Positions 16,067 to 23,825 of a DNA stretch of 23,825 nucleotides are shown here, piece by piece (positions within the stretch are counted from its first letter, which is position 1; every line of letters starts with the position of its first letter). Both the position numbers and the translations under genes were made by a program. The notes beneath the pieces were generated by a model. It was not told the origin of the DNA, searched no databases, and saw nothing but the letters and a program-made list of their open reading frames with translations. Source of the DNA: an uncultured Panacagrimonas sp. (GTDB taxonomy: Bacteria > Pseudomonadota > Gammaproteobacteria > Nevskiales > Nevskiaceae); NCBI GenBank assembly GCA_946481265.1, contig CAMLNE010000014.1:1-23825 (forward strand). The letters are read 5' to 3'.

Positions 16067-16303
16067 ATGGACGATGAACGACGATTGCGCTGGCTGCTGC
16101 GGCGCGGCATGAAGGAGCTGGACGTGATGGTGATGCGCTACCACGCGGGCCGCTGGCCGGAGGCGCCGCCGGCCGAGCGCGCGGCGTTCGTGCGCCTGCT
16201 CGAGAGCGTCGAGGACCCCGACATCTGGGCGTGGACGATGGGCTACACGGATACGCCGCCGGAGTACGGCGAGCTGATCGCACAGCTGCGCATCCACCGC
16301 TGA
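16067..16303 (+). CDS. sdhE: FAD assembly factor SdhE (SDHAF2 homologue)
   Basis: The 78-residue protein MDDERRLRWLLRRGMKELDV... is SdhE, which promotes covalent attachment of FAD to SdhA. The key motif RGxxE is present as RGMKE (residues 13-17), followed by LDVMVMRYHAGRW and the C-terminal DPDIWAWTMGYT, together covering the five-helix fold; family length is 80-95. The start ATG 16067 has no Shine-Dalgarno sequence but has GACAAT ending seven bases upstream, so a leaderless mRNA is possible. ygfX follows after 5 bases. Relatives usually place this gene right after sdhB; here it is 7.3 kb away. Confidence 0.92.
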   Translation: MDDERRLRWLLRRGMKELDVMVMRYHAGRWPEAPPAERAAFVRLLESVEDPDIWAWTMGYTDTPPEYGELIAQLRIHR

Positions 16304-16308
16304 CGCCC

Positions 16309-16764
16309 ATGTCGCAGGCCGTCGACCTCCAGCTCAGGCCGTCCGCTCGGGCGCATCACCTGCTGTTCTGGCTGCACGTGCTGCCGCTCGCGCTGCTGCC
16401 GGCCGCGATGCAGACCGGTCCCGCGATGCTGGCCGTGGCGGGCGTGATCGGCCTGTCCTGGCTGTGGGTGCGGCGCCACCCCGCGTTCGGCTACGGGCCG
16501 CGCGCGATCCTGCGCATCGTCTCGGATCCGGAGGGTCGCTGGTCGCTGCAGAACAGCGCCGGCACGCGGCTGTCCGCGGAACTGCTCGACGACAGCACGG
16601 TGCTGTCGAGCATCCTGATCCTGAACTTCCGCAGCGGCGACGGACGGCGCCGCACGCGCGTGCTGCTCGGTGACGAAGCGCCGCCGGAGGCGCTGCGCCG
16701 GCTGCGTGCACGGCTGGCCATGGGTGGGCCCGCCCCCGATCGGGACGCCGACGACGCGCCCTGA
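16309..16764 (+). CDS. ygfX: YgfX-like membrane protein, partner of SdhE
   Basis: The 151-residue protein from ATG 16309 has two adjacent membrane helices (about 17-35 and 38-55) after a short N-terminus (VDLQLRPSARAHH). A soluble domain then contains RWSLQNSAG, LLDDSTVLSSILILNFRSGDGRRRTRVLL and APPEALRRLRARL. This layout is that of YgfX/CptA, normally encoded directly after sdhE. In E. coli YgfX has been described both as interacting with SdhE and as affecting MreB/FtsZ. Sequence conservation in the family is low, so the call relies on layout and on the sdhE neighbour 5 bases upstream. Confidence 0.75.
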   Translation: MSQAVDLQLRPSARAHHLLFWLHVLPLALLPAAMQTGPAMLAVAGVIGLSWLWVRRHPAFGYGPRAILRIVSDPEGRWSLQNSAGTRLSAELLDDSTVLSSILILNFRSGDGRRRTRVLLGDEAPPEALRRLRARLAMGGPAPDRDADDAP

Positions 16765-16854
16765 CCGGGACGCCCCCGCCGGCGAGCCGGGCAGATCGTC
16801 AGCGTGTCCGAAAACGGCCAGACGGATGGGGCCGACAGGACCACAATAGGCGTG

Positions 16855-18300
16855 ATGCAACTCGACCCCCGGCTCTGCTATGAGGCAATCCGCTCGCGCG
16901 ATGCGCGCTTCGACGGACGTTTCTTCGTGGGCGTGTCCACCACCGGCATCTACTGCCGCCCGATCTGCACGGCGCGTACGCCGGCCCGTGACCGCTGCCG
17001 CTTCTTCGTGCACGCCGCCGCAGCCGAGGGCTCCGGCTTCCGCCCCTGCCTGCGCTGCCGCCCGGAGCTTGCGCCCGGCACCGCGCCGGTCGACGCGGCG
17101 CGCAGCGCGGCGCATTGGGTGTTCTCGCGCATCGAATCGGGCGCGCTCAACGGCGCGGCGCTCGAGTGCCTTGCACAGGAGTACGGGCTGTCCTCGCGGC
17201 AGCTGCGGCGGGCGGTCGTCGCGGAGTTCGGGGTGACGCCCATCCAGCTCGCCCAGACGCGCCGCCTGCTGCTGGCCAAGCAACTGCTCACGCAGACGCG
17301 CCTGCCGATGGCGGCGCTCGCGCATGCGAGCGGATTTTCCAGCGTGCGGCGCTTCAACGCCCTGTTCAGCACCCGCTATGGGCTGAACCCGCAACGCCTG
17401 CGCAGGTCCGCCGGCGAGGTCGCAGGGCAGGGCATCACGCTGCGCCTCGCATACCGGCCGCCCCTGGCCTGGACCGAGCTGCGCTCGTTCCTCGTCGGTC
17501 GTGGTGCGGTTGGCGTGGAGGCGGCCGACGGCGAGCGTTACCTGCGCACGGTCCGCCTGGATGCGCATCGCGGCTGGATCGCAGCACAGCAGGTTCCGGG
17601 CTGCGCGTTGCTGGCGGTGGAGGTATCGGCCGGCCTGGTGCCGGTGCTCGCCCGTCTGCTGCCGCGCATCCGCCAGCTCTTTGATCTCGACGCGCATCCG
17701 GAAGCGATCGCACAGGCCCTGTCCGGCGACGCGCGGCTGCGCCCCCTGGTGGACGCGGTCCCGGGGCTGCGCGTGCCCGGCGCGCTGGACGGCTTCGAGC
17801 TCGCGCTGCGCGCGGTGCTCGGCCAGCAGGTGACGGTGAAGGCCGCGACGACCTTGTTCGGCCGCTTCGCGCGAGCCTACGGCGAGCCCGCGCACACGCC
17901 GTACGCGGGCCTGCTGTACTACGCGCCCGAAGCCGCGCGCGTCGCACACGCCGACCTGCAGGAGCTGATCGACCTGGGGCTGACCCAGCGCCGCGCGCAG
18001 ACGGTGCAGGATCTTGCCCGCGCGGTGGTCGACGGCGGGCTCGACCTCGATGGCGGAGCCCGGCCGGAGGACAGCCTGGAACGGCTGCTCGCGATTTCCG
18101 GCATCGGCCCCTGGACCGCGCAGTACGTGGCGATGCGTGCGCTGCGCGACCCGGACGCCTTCCCGCATTCCGACTTTGGCGTGATGAAGGCGCTGGGCGT
18201 TGCGCGCCCGGCCCAGGCACTGGCCGAGGCCGAATCCTGGCGACCCTGGCGCGCCTACGCGGCGCTGCACCTGTGGCGCGCCCTGGCATCCGCAGGCTGA
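16855..18300 (+). CDS. Ada-N/AraC/AlkA fusion: alkylation sensor and 3-methyladenine glycosylase
   Basis: The 481-residue protein fuses three parts. Residues ~1-75 are an Ada-type zinc domain with Cys34, Cys38, Cys65 and Cys68 (GIYCRPIC, FRPCLRC), in which a Cys accepts methyl groups from phosphotriesters. Residues ~85-185 are an AraC helix-turn-helix region (LAQEYGLSSRQLRRAVVAEFGVTP, ALAHASGFSSVRRFNALFSTRYG). Residues ~195-481 are AlkA, with an N-terminal beta domain and a HhH-GPD glycosylase (ALRAVLGQQVTVKAA, LLAISGIGPWTAQYVAMRAL, catalytic Asp in FPHSDFGV). It therefore probably senses DNA methylation, activates its own operon and excises alkylated bases. ATG 16855 is chosen; GTG 16804 is an upstream alternative. 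CACAAT ending at 16847 would make the mRNA nearly leaderless. The methyltransferase gene follows after 6 bases. Confidence 0.93.
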   Translation: MQLDPRLCYEAIRSRDARFDGRFFVGVSTTGIYCRPICTARTPARDRCRFFVHAAAAEGSGFRPCLRCRPELAPGTAPVDAARSAAHWVFSRIESGALNGAALECLAQEYGLSSRQLRRAVVAEFGVTPIQLAQTRRLLLAKQLLTQTRLPMAALAHASGFSSVRRFNALFSTRYGLNPQRLRRSAGEVAGQGITLRLAYRPPLAWTELRSFLVGRGAVGVEAADGERYLRTVRLDAHRGWIAAQQVPGCALLAVEVSAGLVPVLARLLPRIRQLFDLDAHPEAIAQALSGDARLRPLVDAVPGLRVPGALDGFELALRAVLGQQVTVKAATTLFGRFARAYGEPAHTPYAGLLYYAPEAARVAHADLQELIDLGLTQRRAQTVQDLARAVVDGGLDLDGGARPEDSLERLLAISGIGPWTAQYVAMRALRDPDAFPHSDFGVMKALGVARPAQALAEAESWRPWRAYAALHLWRALASAG

Positions 18301-18306
18301 ACGAAG

Positions 18307-18801
18307 ATGAAATCCTCCCGGCGACACACGCGGATGAAGAGCCCGATCGGCGAGCTGCTGCTGGTGGCGGACGCCGAGGCGCTGTGCGGGCTGTACATGA
18401 AACTGGAAGATGGCTGGTCGCCTGGCACCGACATCGGCCCGTTCCACGCCGCGGCGCTGCCCGCGGCACGCGCACAGCTGGAGGCGTACTTCGACGGCGC
18501 ACGCCGGGTCTTCGACCTGGAGTTGAAGCTGGAGGGGACGGCCTTCCAGCGCCAGGTCTGGCAGGCGCTGCTCGAGATTCCGTACGGCCAGACCAAGAGC
18601 TACGGCGAGCAGGCACGACGGATCGGCCTGCCCGACGCGGCGCGCGCCGTGGGCGCCGCCAATGGCCAGAACCCGGTGTCGATCATCGTGCCCTGCCACC
18701 GGGTCATCGGCGCCAACGGTGCCCTGACCGGTTACGGCGGGGGCATCGACCGAAAGCGCTGGCTGCTCGCGCACGAGGCAAGCCAGCGCCCCCTGCTGTA
18801 G
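18307..18801 (+). CDS. ogt: Methylated-DNA--[protein]-cysteine S-methyltransferase
   Basis: This suicide repair protein removes methyl groups from O6-methylguanine and O4-methylthymine onto its own Cys. The 164-residue sequence has the family active site IIVPCHRVIG with acceptor Cys130, preceded by the DNA-binding helix-turn-helix region GTAFQRQVWQALLEIPYGQTKSYGEQARRIG and VGAANGQNP, and followed by LTGYGGGIDRKRWLLAHE. The N-terminus MKSPIGELLLVADAEALCGLYM matches the ribonuclease-like fold. It lies 6 bases after the Ada-N/AlkA fusion, so the pair makes a complete adaptive-response operon in which the two methyl-acceptor functions of E. coli Ada are on separate proteins. Whether to call it ogt or adaB is a naming choice. 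Confidence 0.95.
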   Translation: MKSSRRHTRMKSPIGELLLVADAEALCGLYMKLEDGWSPGTDIGPFHAAALPAARAQLEAYFDGARRVFDLELKLEGTAFQRQVWQALLEIPYGQTKSYGEQARRIGLPDAARAVGAANGQNPVSIIVPCHRVIGANGALTGYGGGIDRKRWLLAHEASQRPLL

Positions 18802-18823
18802 GCCGCCGGTCGACGATTGCTCG

Positions 18824-18843
18824 GGCACCCGCGCGCAGGTGCC
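18824..18843. terminator. Weak hairpin between convergent ogt and nadB
   Basis: GGCACC (18824-18829) pairs with GGTGCC (18838-18843) across an 8-base loop in the 99-base gap between the two stop codons. There is no real T-run, so termination here is only a possibility. Confidence 0.25.
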
Positions 18844-18900
18844 TTGCGCCTTGCGCGCCCCCGTTCGGAAGATGCCGCGCTACGGATCGCAGGGCCCGGC

Positions 18901-20505
18901 TCAGGTCGACGGCAGGGAGCGTCCGGGCAGCACGGTCGGCTCGGCGACCGCCAGGGGATCGGGGTGATCCAGCGTGTAGTGGAGACCGCGGCTTTCCCTG
19001 CGCATGAGGGCCGAGCGCACGATCAGTTCGGCGCACACGACCAGGTTGCGCAACTCGATCAGGTGGTGGCTGATGCGATAGTTGCCGTAGTAGTCCTGGA
19101 TCTCGCGCTTGAGCAGCTCGACGCGGTTGAGTGCCCGCTCGAGCCGCTTGGTGGTGCGCACGATGCCCACGTAATCCCACATGAACGTGCGCAGTTCGAG
19201 CCAGTTGTGCGAGACCACGACGTCTTCGTTCGAATCCTGCACGCGCGAGGCGTCCCAGGGCTCGAGTGCGGAAGGGGCGGGAAGGCGGTCGAGCCGGGTC
19301 AGGATGTCCTCGGCCGCCGCGGTTGCGAACACCAGGCATTCGAGCAGGGAGTTGGAAGCCAGGCGATTGGCGCCGTGCAGGCCGGTGCAGGCGACCTCGC
19401 CGATCGCATAGAGATTGTCGAGGTCGGTGCGCGCGCGAAAATCGGTGATCACGCCGCCGCAGGTGAAGTGGGCCGAGGGTACGACCGGGATCGGATCCCG
19501 GGTGATGTCGATCCCCAGTTCCAGGCAGTGTGCGTGGATGCCGGGGAAATGGCTCGTGATCATCTCCGCCGGCAGGTGGGTGACGTCGAGCAGCACGTGG
19601 CGCAGGCCCAGCCGCTTCATCTCGTGATCGATGGCGCGTGCCACGATGTCGCGCGGGGCCAGTTCCGCGCGCTCGTCGAAACGCAGCATGAAGCGTTCGC
19701 CCGGCGCGCCGTTCTCGGGCGGCAGGCGCAGGTAGCCGCCTTCGCCGCGCAGCGCCTCGGTGATCAGGAAATTGCGCGAGTCCTTGTGGTACAGGCAGGT
19801 CGGATGGAACTGCATGAACTCCATGTTCGAAACCCGGCAGCCGGCGCGCCAGGCCATCGCGATGCCGTCGCCCGAGGCGCCGTAGGGGTTCGAGGAATAC
19901 AGGTAGACCTGGTTCGCCCCGCCGGTGCACAAGGCCACGACCTTGGCCGGGATCGCCTGCACCTCCTTGCGCGCGCGGTCGTACAGGTAGACGCCTCGCA
20001 CCGTGCGCGTGCCGGTCCCGACGATCAGGTCCACGGCCACCGCACGTTCGCGGATGTCGATGTTGGGATGATTGGCGGCCAGCGAGGCGAGCGTGGTTTC
20101 GACCGCGCGGCCGGTCGAGTCGGCGGCGTGGACCACGCGGCGGTGGCTGTGGCCCCCCTCGCGCGTCAGGTGCAGGCGCGAACCGGTGGGGTCGTCGTCG
20201 TCGCGCGTGAACGAGACGCCCTGCTCGACCAGCCAGCGGATCGCATCCGGGCCGCGCTCGACCGTGAAGCGCACGGCCGTCTCGTCGCACAGCCCGCCGC
20301 CGGCGATCAGGGTGTCGCGCACATGCGCCTCGAGCGAATCCCCGGCGTCGAGGACGGCGGAGATGCCGCCCTGTGCCCACAGCGTGGATCCGGACTCCAG
20401 CCGCGTCTTGGAGATCACCGTGACCCGTCTACCCGCCTGGGCGAGGCGCAGGGCCAGCGTCAGGCCAGCGGCGCCGCTGCCCAGAATCAGTACGTCGGAA
20501 CTCAT
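18901..20505 (-). CDS. nadB: L-aspartate oxidase
   Basis: NadB oxidises L-aspartate to iminoaspartate, the first step of de novo NAD synthesis. The 534-residue protein belongs to the succinate dehydrogenase/fumarate reductase flavoprotein family: [21 protein letters not shown] at the N-terminus, [15 protein letters not shown] (without the His that links FAD in SdhA, so FAD is non-covalent), [54 protein letters not shown] and [16 protein letters not shown]. The C-terminal helical domain holds [27 protein letters not shown] abuts the ATG at 20505, an unusually short spacing. It is divergent from rpoE, the same neighbour as in E. coli and Pseudomonas. nadA and nadC are not present. Confidence 0.97.
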   Translation of the reverse strand: MSSDVLILGSGAAGLTLALRLAQAGRRVTVISKTRLESGSTLWAQGGISAVLDAGDSLEAHVRDTLIAGGGLCDETAVRFTVERGPDAIRWLVEQGVSFTRDDDDPTGSRLHLTREGGHSHRRVVHAADSTGRAVETTLASLAANHPNIDIRERAVAVDLIVGTGTRTVRGVYLYDRARKEVQAIPAKVVALCTGGANQVYLYSSNPYGASGDGIAMAWRAGCRVSNMEFMQFHPTCLYHKDSRNFLITEALRGEGGYLRLPPENGAPGERFMLRFDERAELAPRDIVARAIDHEMKRLGLRHVLLDVTHLPAEMITSHFPGIHAHCLELGIDITRDPIPVVPSAHFTCGGVITDFRARTDLDNLYAIGEVACTGLHGANRLASNSLLECLVFATAAAEDILTRLDRLPAPSALEPWDASRVQDSNEDVVVSHNWLELRTFMWDYVGIVRTTKRLERALNRVELLKREIQDYYGNYRISHHLIELRNLVVCAELIVRSALMRRESRGLHYTLDHPDPLAVAEPTVLPGRSLPST

Positions 20506-20600
20506 CCCCTCGAGGCCCTGCTTGGTAGACTGTCCGCGATTATGAACGCGGAACGAGGGAGAGGCGGGTTCGTACGACCGTTCCGCAACACCCCCATTCG

Positions 20601-21179
20601 ATGAGCGAAGAAAACCCCGGCGTCGATGAGCAGCTCGTCGAGCGCGCGCAAGCGGGCGACCGCCGCGCGTTCGAGCTGCTCGTCCGGAAGTACCAGTACA
20701 AGATTGTCCAGCTGGTCGGACGGCTCGTGGGCGACGCCGACGCGCCCGATGTCGCCCAGGAGACGTTCATCAAGGCGTGGCGGGCACTCAATGGCTTCCG
20801 CGGCCAGAGCGCCTTCTACACCTGGCTGTACCGCATCGGCATCAATACCGCGAAGAACCACCTCGTCGCGCGCGGCCGGCGGCCGAGCAACCAGGACATC
20901 GATGTGGAGGATGCCGAGCAGTTCGGCCACACCGAGCAGATGAGCGATGTCGACACGCCGGAAGCCCTGCTGCTGTCGGACGAGATCCGGCAGAAGGTGA
21001 GCGAGACCATCGCCGGGCTGCCGCCGGACCTGCGCCAAGCGATCACGCTGCGCGAGCTCGAGGGTCTCTCCTACGAGGAGATCGCGGAGGCCATGAACTG
21101 CCCGATCGGCACCGTCCGCTCCCGCATCTTCCGCGCGCGCGAGGCCATCGACCTCGTGCTCAAACCGCTCGTCGAATAG
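20601..21179 (+). CDS. rpoE: RNA polymerase sigma-E (extracytoplasmic stress) factor
   Basis: The 192-residue ECF sigma factor is very similar to RpoE/AlgU. Region 2 runs [64 protein letters not shown] (about 27-90), which recognises -10 DNA. Region 4 runs [40 protein letters not shown] (about 144-183), with the -35-binding helix-turn-helix. It directs envelope-stress genes and is held inactive at the membrane by RseA, encoded next. It starts at ATG 20601, 95 bases from the divergent nadB start. No consensus sigma-E promoter could be found directly in front of it. Confidence 0.97.
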   Translation: MSEENPGVDEQLVERAQAGDRRAFELLVRKYQYKIVQLVGRLVGDADAPDVAQETFIKAWRALNGFRGQSAFYTWLYRIGINTAKNHLVARGRRPSNQDIDVEDAEQFGHTEQMSDVDTPEALLLSDEIRQKVSETIAGLPPDLRQAITLRELEGLSYEEIAEAMNCPIGTVRSRIFRAREAIDLVLKPLVE

Positions 21180-21213
21180 GACGTGGATCGGCCCCGCCTT
21201 TCGTCGTGCGCTC

Positions 21214-21241
21214 GGAACTTTCCCGTTAAGCTGCGGTTTAG
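21214..21241 (+). promoter_or_regulatory. Predicted sigma-E promoter ahead of rseA
   Basis: GGAACTT (21214-21220), 15 bases, then GTTTAG (21236-21241) matches the sigma-E consensus GGAACTT-N15/16-GTCTAA, with the -35 exact and the -10 at four of six. It lies between rpoE and rseA and ends 48 bases before the rseA ATG. It would let sigma-E boost its own anti-sigma factor independently of rpoE. Confidence 0.6.
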
Positions 21242-21289
21242 GTGATATGCGTGGGCGATTCCGCGACAACTGAAGAGGTGGTGTTCCCG

Positions 21290-21913
21290 ATGCCTCAGGA
21301 TTCCCTGTTTGCCTTGCTGGATGACGAATGTACCGGCGCCGAGCTGGACCGGCTGCTCGAGCGGATCGAGCGCGATCCGGGCCTCGGCCAGCAATGGAGC
21401 CGCCTGTGCATGGCTCGCGCGGCCAGTGCCGGTACCCGTATTGTGGCCGGGCAGCCCGACATCTGCCTCGGCGTGATGGCGGCCCTGGACGCGGCTCCGG
21501 CCGCCGTCGATGCCAAGGTGGTGGACCTCGCCGCGCATCGTGCCGGTCGTCGATCGCGGATCGCGTCGATATGGAAGCCGGCCGTGGGCTTCGCGGCCGC
21601 AGCGTCGGTCGGCGCGGCGGCCGTCATGTTCGTCCAGCCGCAGGCCGGACCGGACCGCGCGGTTGGCGGTGAGGCGAGCTTCGTCTCCGCCGGGATCGGC
21701 ACCACCCGGGCAGGCGCCAGCGGCATCCGGCTGGGTCAGCCGGAACTGCGCACGGTCTCGGCCGCCGACGATGCCCATGCGCAGATGCTGCGTGAATACC
21801 TGATGGACCATAGCAACGCGATCGCCGACGAGGGCGTGGGCGGGACGCTTCGCTATGCGCGCTTCGCAGCGCATACGGCCGAATACCGGTCACAGACGGA
21901 CGAGCAACCTTGA
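21290..21913 (+). CDS. rseA: Anti-sigma-E factor RseA/MucA
   Basis: RseA is a single-pass inner-membrane protein whose cytoplasmic part binds and silences sigma-E until it is cut by DegS and RseP. ATG 21290 (AGAGGTGG upstream) gives 207 residues. The N-terminal domain PQDSLFALLDDECTGAELDRLLERIERDPGLGQQWSRLCMARAA matches the RseA N-terminal sigma-binding fold. One membrane helix lies at about 98-117 (WKPAVGFAAAASVGAAAVMFV). The periplasmic tail contains AHAQMLREYLMDHSNAIADEGVGGTLRYARFA, as in the RseA/MucA C-terminal family. A GTG at 21281 is a possible alternative start. The stop codon overlaps the start of rseB by 4 bases (TTGA), implying translational coupling. Confidence 0.9.
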   Translation: MPQDSLFALLDDECTGAELDRLLERIERDPGLGQQWSRLCMARAASAGTRIVAGQPDICLGVMAALDAAPAAVDAKVVDLAAHRAGRRSRIASIWKPAVGFAAAASVGAAAVMFVQPQAGPDRAVGGEASFVSAGIGTTRAGASGIRLGQPELRTVSAADDAHAQMLREYLMDHSNAIADEGVGGTLRYARFAAHTAEYRSQTDEQP

Positions 21914-22950
21914 AAGGCAAGCGCCTGGCGGTAGCGGCGGTCGGCCTGGCCCTGGCTTCAGGCGTGGCGCAGGCCTCCGACGAGGCCGGCGACTGGCTGG
22001 TGCAGATGAGCCAGGCGGCGCGCATGGCCAACTACGAGGGGGTGCTGGTCTACCGCGGCGACGACATCCTCGAGACCTTCCGCGTCACCCACCGCTTCGA
22101 GGAGGGGTCCGAGCGCGAGCGCGTGCAGTCGATGACCGGCGAGGTGCGCGAGGTCCTCAAGCAGAACAACAAGGTCACCTGTCTGTTGCCCAGGGACCAG
22201 AAGCTGACGGCGAATCGTCCGGCCACGCCCAAGAGCCTGTTCAAGCCACTGTCGAAGGACCGGCTGGCGCAGATTGCAGGGGTCTACGAGCTGCGGGAGC
22301 TGGGCGAATCACGCGTTGCCGGGCGCAACTGCCGGGGCATCGCCATCGCGCCGCGCGACGAGTTCCGCTACGGCTACGAGCTCTGGGCCGACAGCGAGAC
22401 CCGCGTGCCGCTCAAGCTGAGCCTGGTGTCCCCCGACGGCCGCCTGCTCGAGCAGATGTTCTTCACCGAGGTGAGCTTCCCCAGCACCATCCCGGACACG
22501 GCCTTCGCGGCGGACGTGCCCGCCGCCCGGGCGCGCGAGTCCACGGCCGCGGCGGCCGATGCCATCGCCCAGGCGCACGAGCGTGAACCGGTTTCCGACA
22601 CCGCCACCGCGGACGCCGCACCGGCGCAGTTTTCCGAGCTCCCGCCGGGATTCCGCGTGGTCCGGCGCGAAATCCGCGCCTCGCCATCCGGTGTGCGCGA
22701 ACACCTGCTGCTGTCGGACGGCCTGAGCGCGGTTTCGGTCTACCGCGTGCTGCGGCATGCGCCCGAACTCGCCACCGCTGCAGCCGTCCAGCGTACCGAC
22801 CAGATGGGGCCGCTCAACGCCTACAGTCGCTCGGTCGGCCAGGTGCAGATCACCGTCGTGGGCGAGGCGCCACGACGCACCGTGAAGATGATCGGCGACA
22901 GCATCGACAGCGCCTTCGAGCCCCTGAGCGCACCCGGGCCGACGCCGTAG
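21910..22950 (+). CDS. rseB: Sigma-E regulator RseB/MucB
   Basis: RseB is a periplasmic protein that binds RseA and shields it from cleavage, sensing lipid or lipopolysaccharide signals. The 346-residue product starts at TTG 21910, overlapping the rseA stop, and has a clear signal peptide (MKGKRLAVAAVGLALASGVA, cut after AQA at about residue 22). The MucB/RseB domains follow: DWLVQMSQAARMANYEGVLVYRGDDILETFRVTHRFEEGSERERVQSM (about 28-76), YRYGYELW-type region and VSPDGRLLEQMFFTEVSF, an Ala-rich linker (about 200-240), then the C-terminal domain LPPGFRVVRREIRASPSGVREHLLLSDGLSAVSVYR to VGQVQITVVGEAPRRTVKMIGDSI. TTG is accepted because it gives the signal peptide directly. Confidence 0.93.
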   Translation: MKGKRLAVAAVGLALASGVAQASDEAGDWLVQMSQAARMANYEGVLVYRGDDILETFRVTHRFEEGSERERVQSMTGEVREVLKQNNKVTCLLPRDQKLTANRPATPKSLFKPLSKDRLAQIAGVYELRELGESRVAGRNCRGIAIAPRDEFRYGYELWADSETRVPLKLSLVSPDGRLLEQMFFTEVSFPSTIPDTAFAADVPAARARESTAAAADAIAQAHEREPVSDTATADAAPAQFSELPPGFRVVRREIRASPSGVREHLLLSDGLSAVSVYRVLRHAPELATAAAVQRTDQMGPLNAYSRSVGQVQITVVGEAPRRTVKMIGDSIDSAFEPLSAPGPTP

Positions 22951-23044
22951 CGGGCAGCAGGCCCAACCCGTCGCCGCGCGTCCCTGTTCGGCCAGCGGCG
23001 TCCGCCCCGTGAAGGTCTCCCGGTGGCGCGCGCGGCCGCCAGGA

Positions 23045-23064
23045 GGCGATTCGCTAGAATCGCC
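23045..23064. promoter_or_regulatory. Perfect palindrome overlapping a -10-like box upstream of mucD
   Basis: GGCGATTC (23045-23052) and GAATCGCC (23057-23064) form an 8-base inverted repeat around GCTA. Inside it, TAGAAT (23055-23060) is a one-mismatch -10 box, with no clear -35. It lies 38 bases before the mucD ATG in the 151-base gap after rseB, and could be an operator, a promoter, or an mRNA hairpin. Confidence 0.35.
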
Positions 23065-23101
23065 CGGGTTCCCTACCTCGAATGCCCCCTCGGAGTCGTA
23101 C

Positions 23102-23825
23102 ATGCCAGGTCTGCGGACGTCCGCACTCGCGCTGACCCTGCTGTTCACGGTCGGCGGGCTCACAACCGCCTGTTCAAGGGGTGGTCAGAGCCTTCCGGAC
23201 TTTTCCGACCTCGTCGAGCAGAACAGTCCCTCGGTCGTCAACATCAGCACGGTGACCGACGAGGTCGCCGCCGGGCCGGAGGTGGGCGAACAGAGCCCCG
23301 AGTGGTTTCGCCGCTTTCTCGAAGAGCACGCACCTCCGGGATCGTCCGAACCGCTGCCCGAGGAGCCGGATCCGGGGCGCGCCGAGCCGCTGGGCTCCGG
23401 CTTCGTGCTCTGGGAGGACGGCTACGTGCTGACCAACTACCACGTGGTGCAGGGCGCCAGCGAAGTGATCGTGCGACTGATGGATCGTCGCCAGCTCACG
23501 GCGAAGATCGTCGGCACCGACAAGTCCACCGACCTGGCCCTGCTCAAGGTCGATGCCAAGGGCCTGCAGGCGGTCAAGATCGGCGATACCGGCAAGCTCA
23601 GGCCGGGGCAGTGGGTGTTCGCCATCGGTTCGCCGTTTACCTTCGACTACTCGGTCACCGCCGGGATCGTCTCGGCCAAGGGCCGCAACCTGCAGTCCGA
23701 GCAGTACGTGCCCTTCATCCAGACCGATGTGGCGATCAATCCGGGGAACTCCGGCGGTCCGCTGTTCAACCTCGATGGCGAGGTGGTGGGCATCAATTCG
23801 CAGATCTACTCCCAGTCCGGCAGCT
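23102..23825 (+). CDS. mucD: DegP/MucD-type periplasmic serine protease, N-terminal part
   Basis: The gene runs off the right edge; about 241 residues are visible from ATG 23102 (GGAG six bases upstream). The N-terminus is a signal sequence, MPGLRTSALALTLLFTVGGL, ending LTTAC, so it may be a lipoprotein with Cys24, though the lipobox is imperfect. The trypsin-like domain of the Do/HtrA family is clear: catalytic His114 in VLTNYHVVQG, Asp144 in KSTDLALLKV and Ser217 in NPGNSGGPLFN, plus GSPFTFDYSVTAGIVSAKGR. PDZ domains are expected beyond the edge. The protease degrades misfolded periplasmic proteins and acts with the sigma-E system encoded just upstream, as in the Pseudomonas algU-mucABCD cluster. 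mucC/rseC is missing between rseB and this gene. Confidence 0.93.
   Translation, partial: MPGLRTSALALTLLFTVGGLTTACSRGGQSLPDFSDLVEQNSPSVVNISTVTDEVAAGPEVGEQSPEWFRRFLEEHAPPGSSEPLPEEPDPGRAEPLGSGFVLWEDGYVLTNYHVVQGASEVIVRLMDRRQLTAKIVGTDKSTDLALLKVDAKGLQAVKIGDTGKLRPGQWVFAIGSPFTFDYSVTAGIVSAKGRNLQSEQYVPFIQTDVAINPGNSGGPLFNLDGEVVGINSQIYSQSGS

Noticed and set aside
16243..18828. 861-codon minus-strand open frame over ygfX, the Ada/AlkA fusion and ogt
   Set aside because: Crosses three real genes and contains only low-complexity Arg/Gln/His-rich sequence.
20550..20574. GGAAC...TCGTA as a sigma-E promoter for rpoE itself
   Set aside because: The -35 is partial and the spacing is about three bases too short.
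18817..20604. 595-codon plus-strand open frame opposite nadB
   Set aside because: Antisense shadow; nadB motifs on the other strand are complete.
1..23825. CRISPR arrays, tRNA/rRNA genes, IS elements, integrases, phage genes
   Set aside because: None seen: no regularly spaced repeats, no cloverleaf-like segments noted, and no transposase or integrase motifs in any credible frame.

Overview
This GC-rich window carries gammaproteobacterial housekeeping genes in an arrangement that most resembles Xanthomonadales/Lysobacterales. The main clues are ygfZ beside sdhCDAB, an sdhE-ygfX pair, divergent nadB and rpoE-rseA-rseB-mucD, and a short GATTCCC-type intergenic repeat. The taxonomic placement is inference from gene order and protein character; no rRNA or tRNA gene was seen.

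Left part (1-8833). A truncated Ig-like (BIG2-type) surface protein ends at a good intrinsic terminator. It is followed by xseA (exonuclease VII large subunit, minus strand), which diverges from guaB (IMP dehydrogenase, plus strand). Converging on guaB is ygfZ (folate-binding Fe-S maintenance protein). Divergent from ygfZ is a small SDHAF4/DUF1674-type gene directly ahead of sdhC-sdhD-sdhA-sdhB (succinate dehydrogenase). A strong hairpin terminator follows sdhB.

Middle part (8834-15964). This is an accessory block of oxidative-metabolism-type genes: a PF10118 metal-dependent hydrolase-like protein, a small membrane protein closely resembling styrene-oxide isomerase, a VOC (glyoxalase-fold) protein, a Baeyer-Villiger-type flavin monooxygenase with an altered fingerprint motif, an AbfD/HpaB-superfamily flavoprotein lacking two of four Fe-S ligands, a four-helix membrane protein, and a NYN-LOTUS putative RNase. 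The block lies between sdhB and sdhE-ygfX, which in related bacteria usually directly follow sdhB, so it looks like an insertion or rearrangement within the sdh locus.

Right part (16067-23825). sdhE-ygfX (SDH flavinylation factor and membrane partner) is followed by an adaptive-response pair: an Ada-N/AraC/AlkA fusion and a separate O6-methylguanine-DNA methyltransferase. Then come nadB (minus strand, first step of NAD synthesis) and the divergent envelope-stress operon rpoE-rseA-rseB, followed by mucD/degP, which runs off the right edge. A near-consensus sigma-E promoter lies between rpoE and rseA.

Taken together, the window encodes complex II and three candidate factors for its maturation (SdhE for FAD, the SDHAF4-like protein, YgfZ for Fe-S), alkylation repair and sigma-E control. 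The most novel part is the central oxidative gene block.
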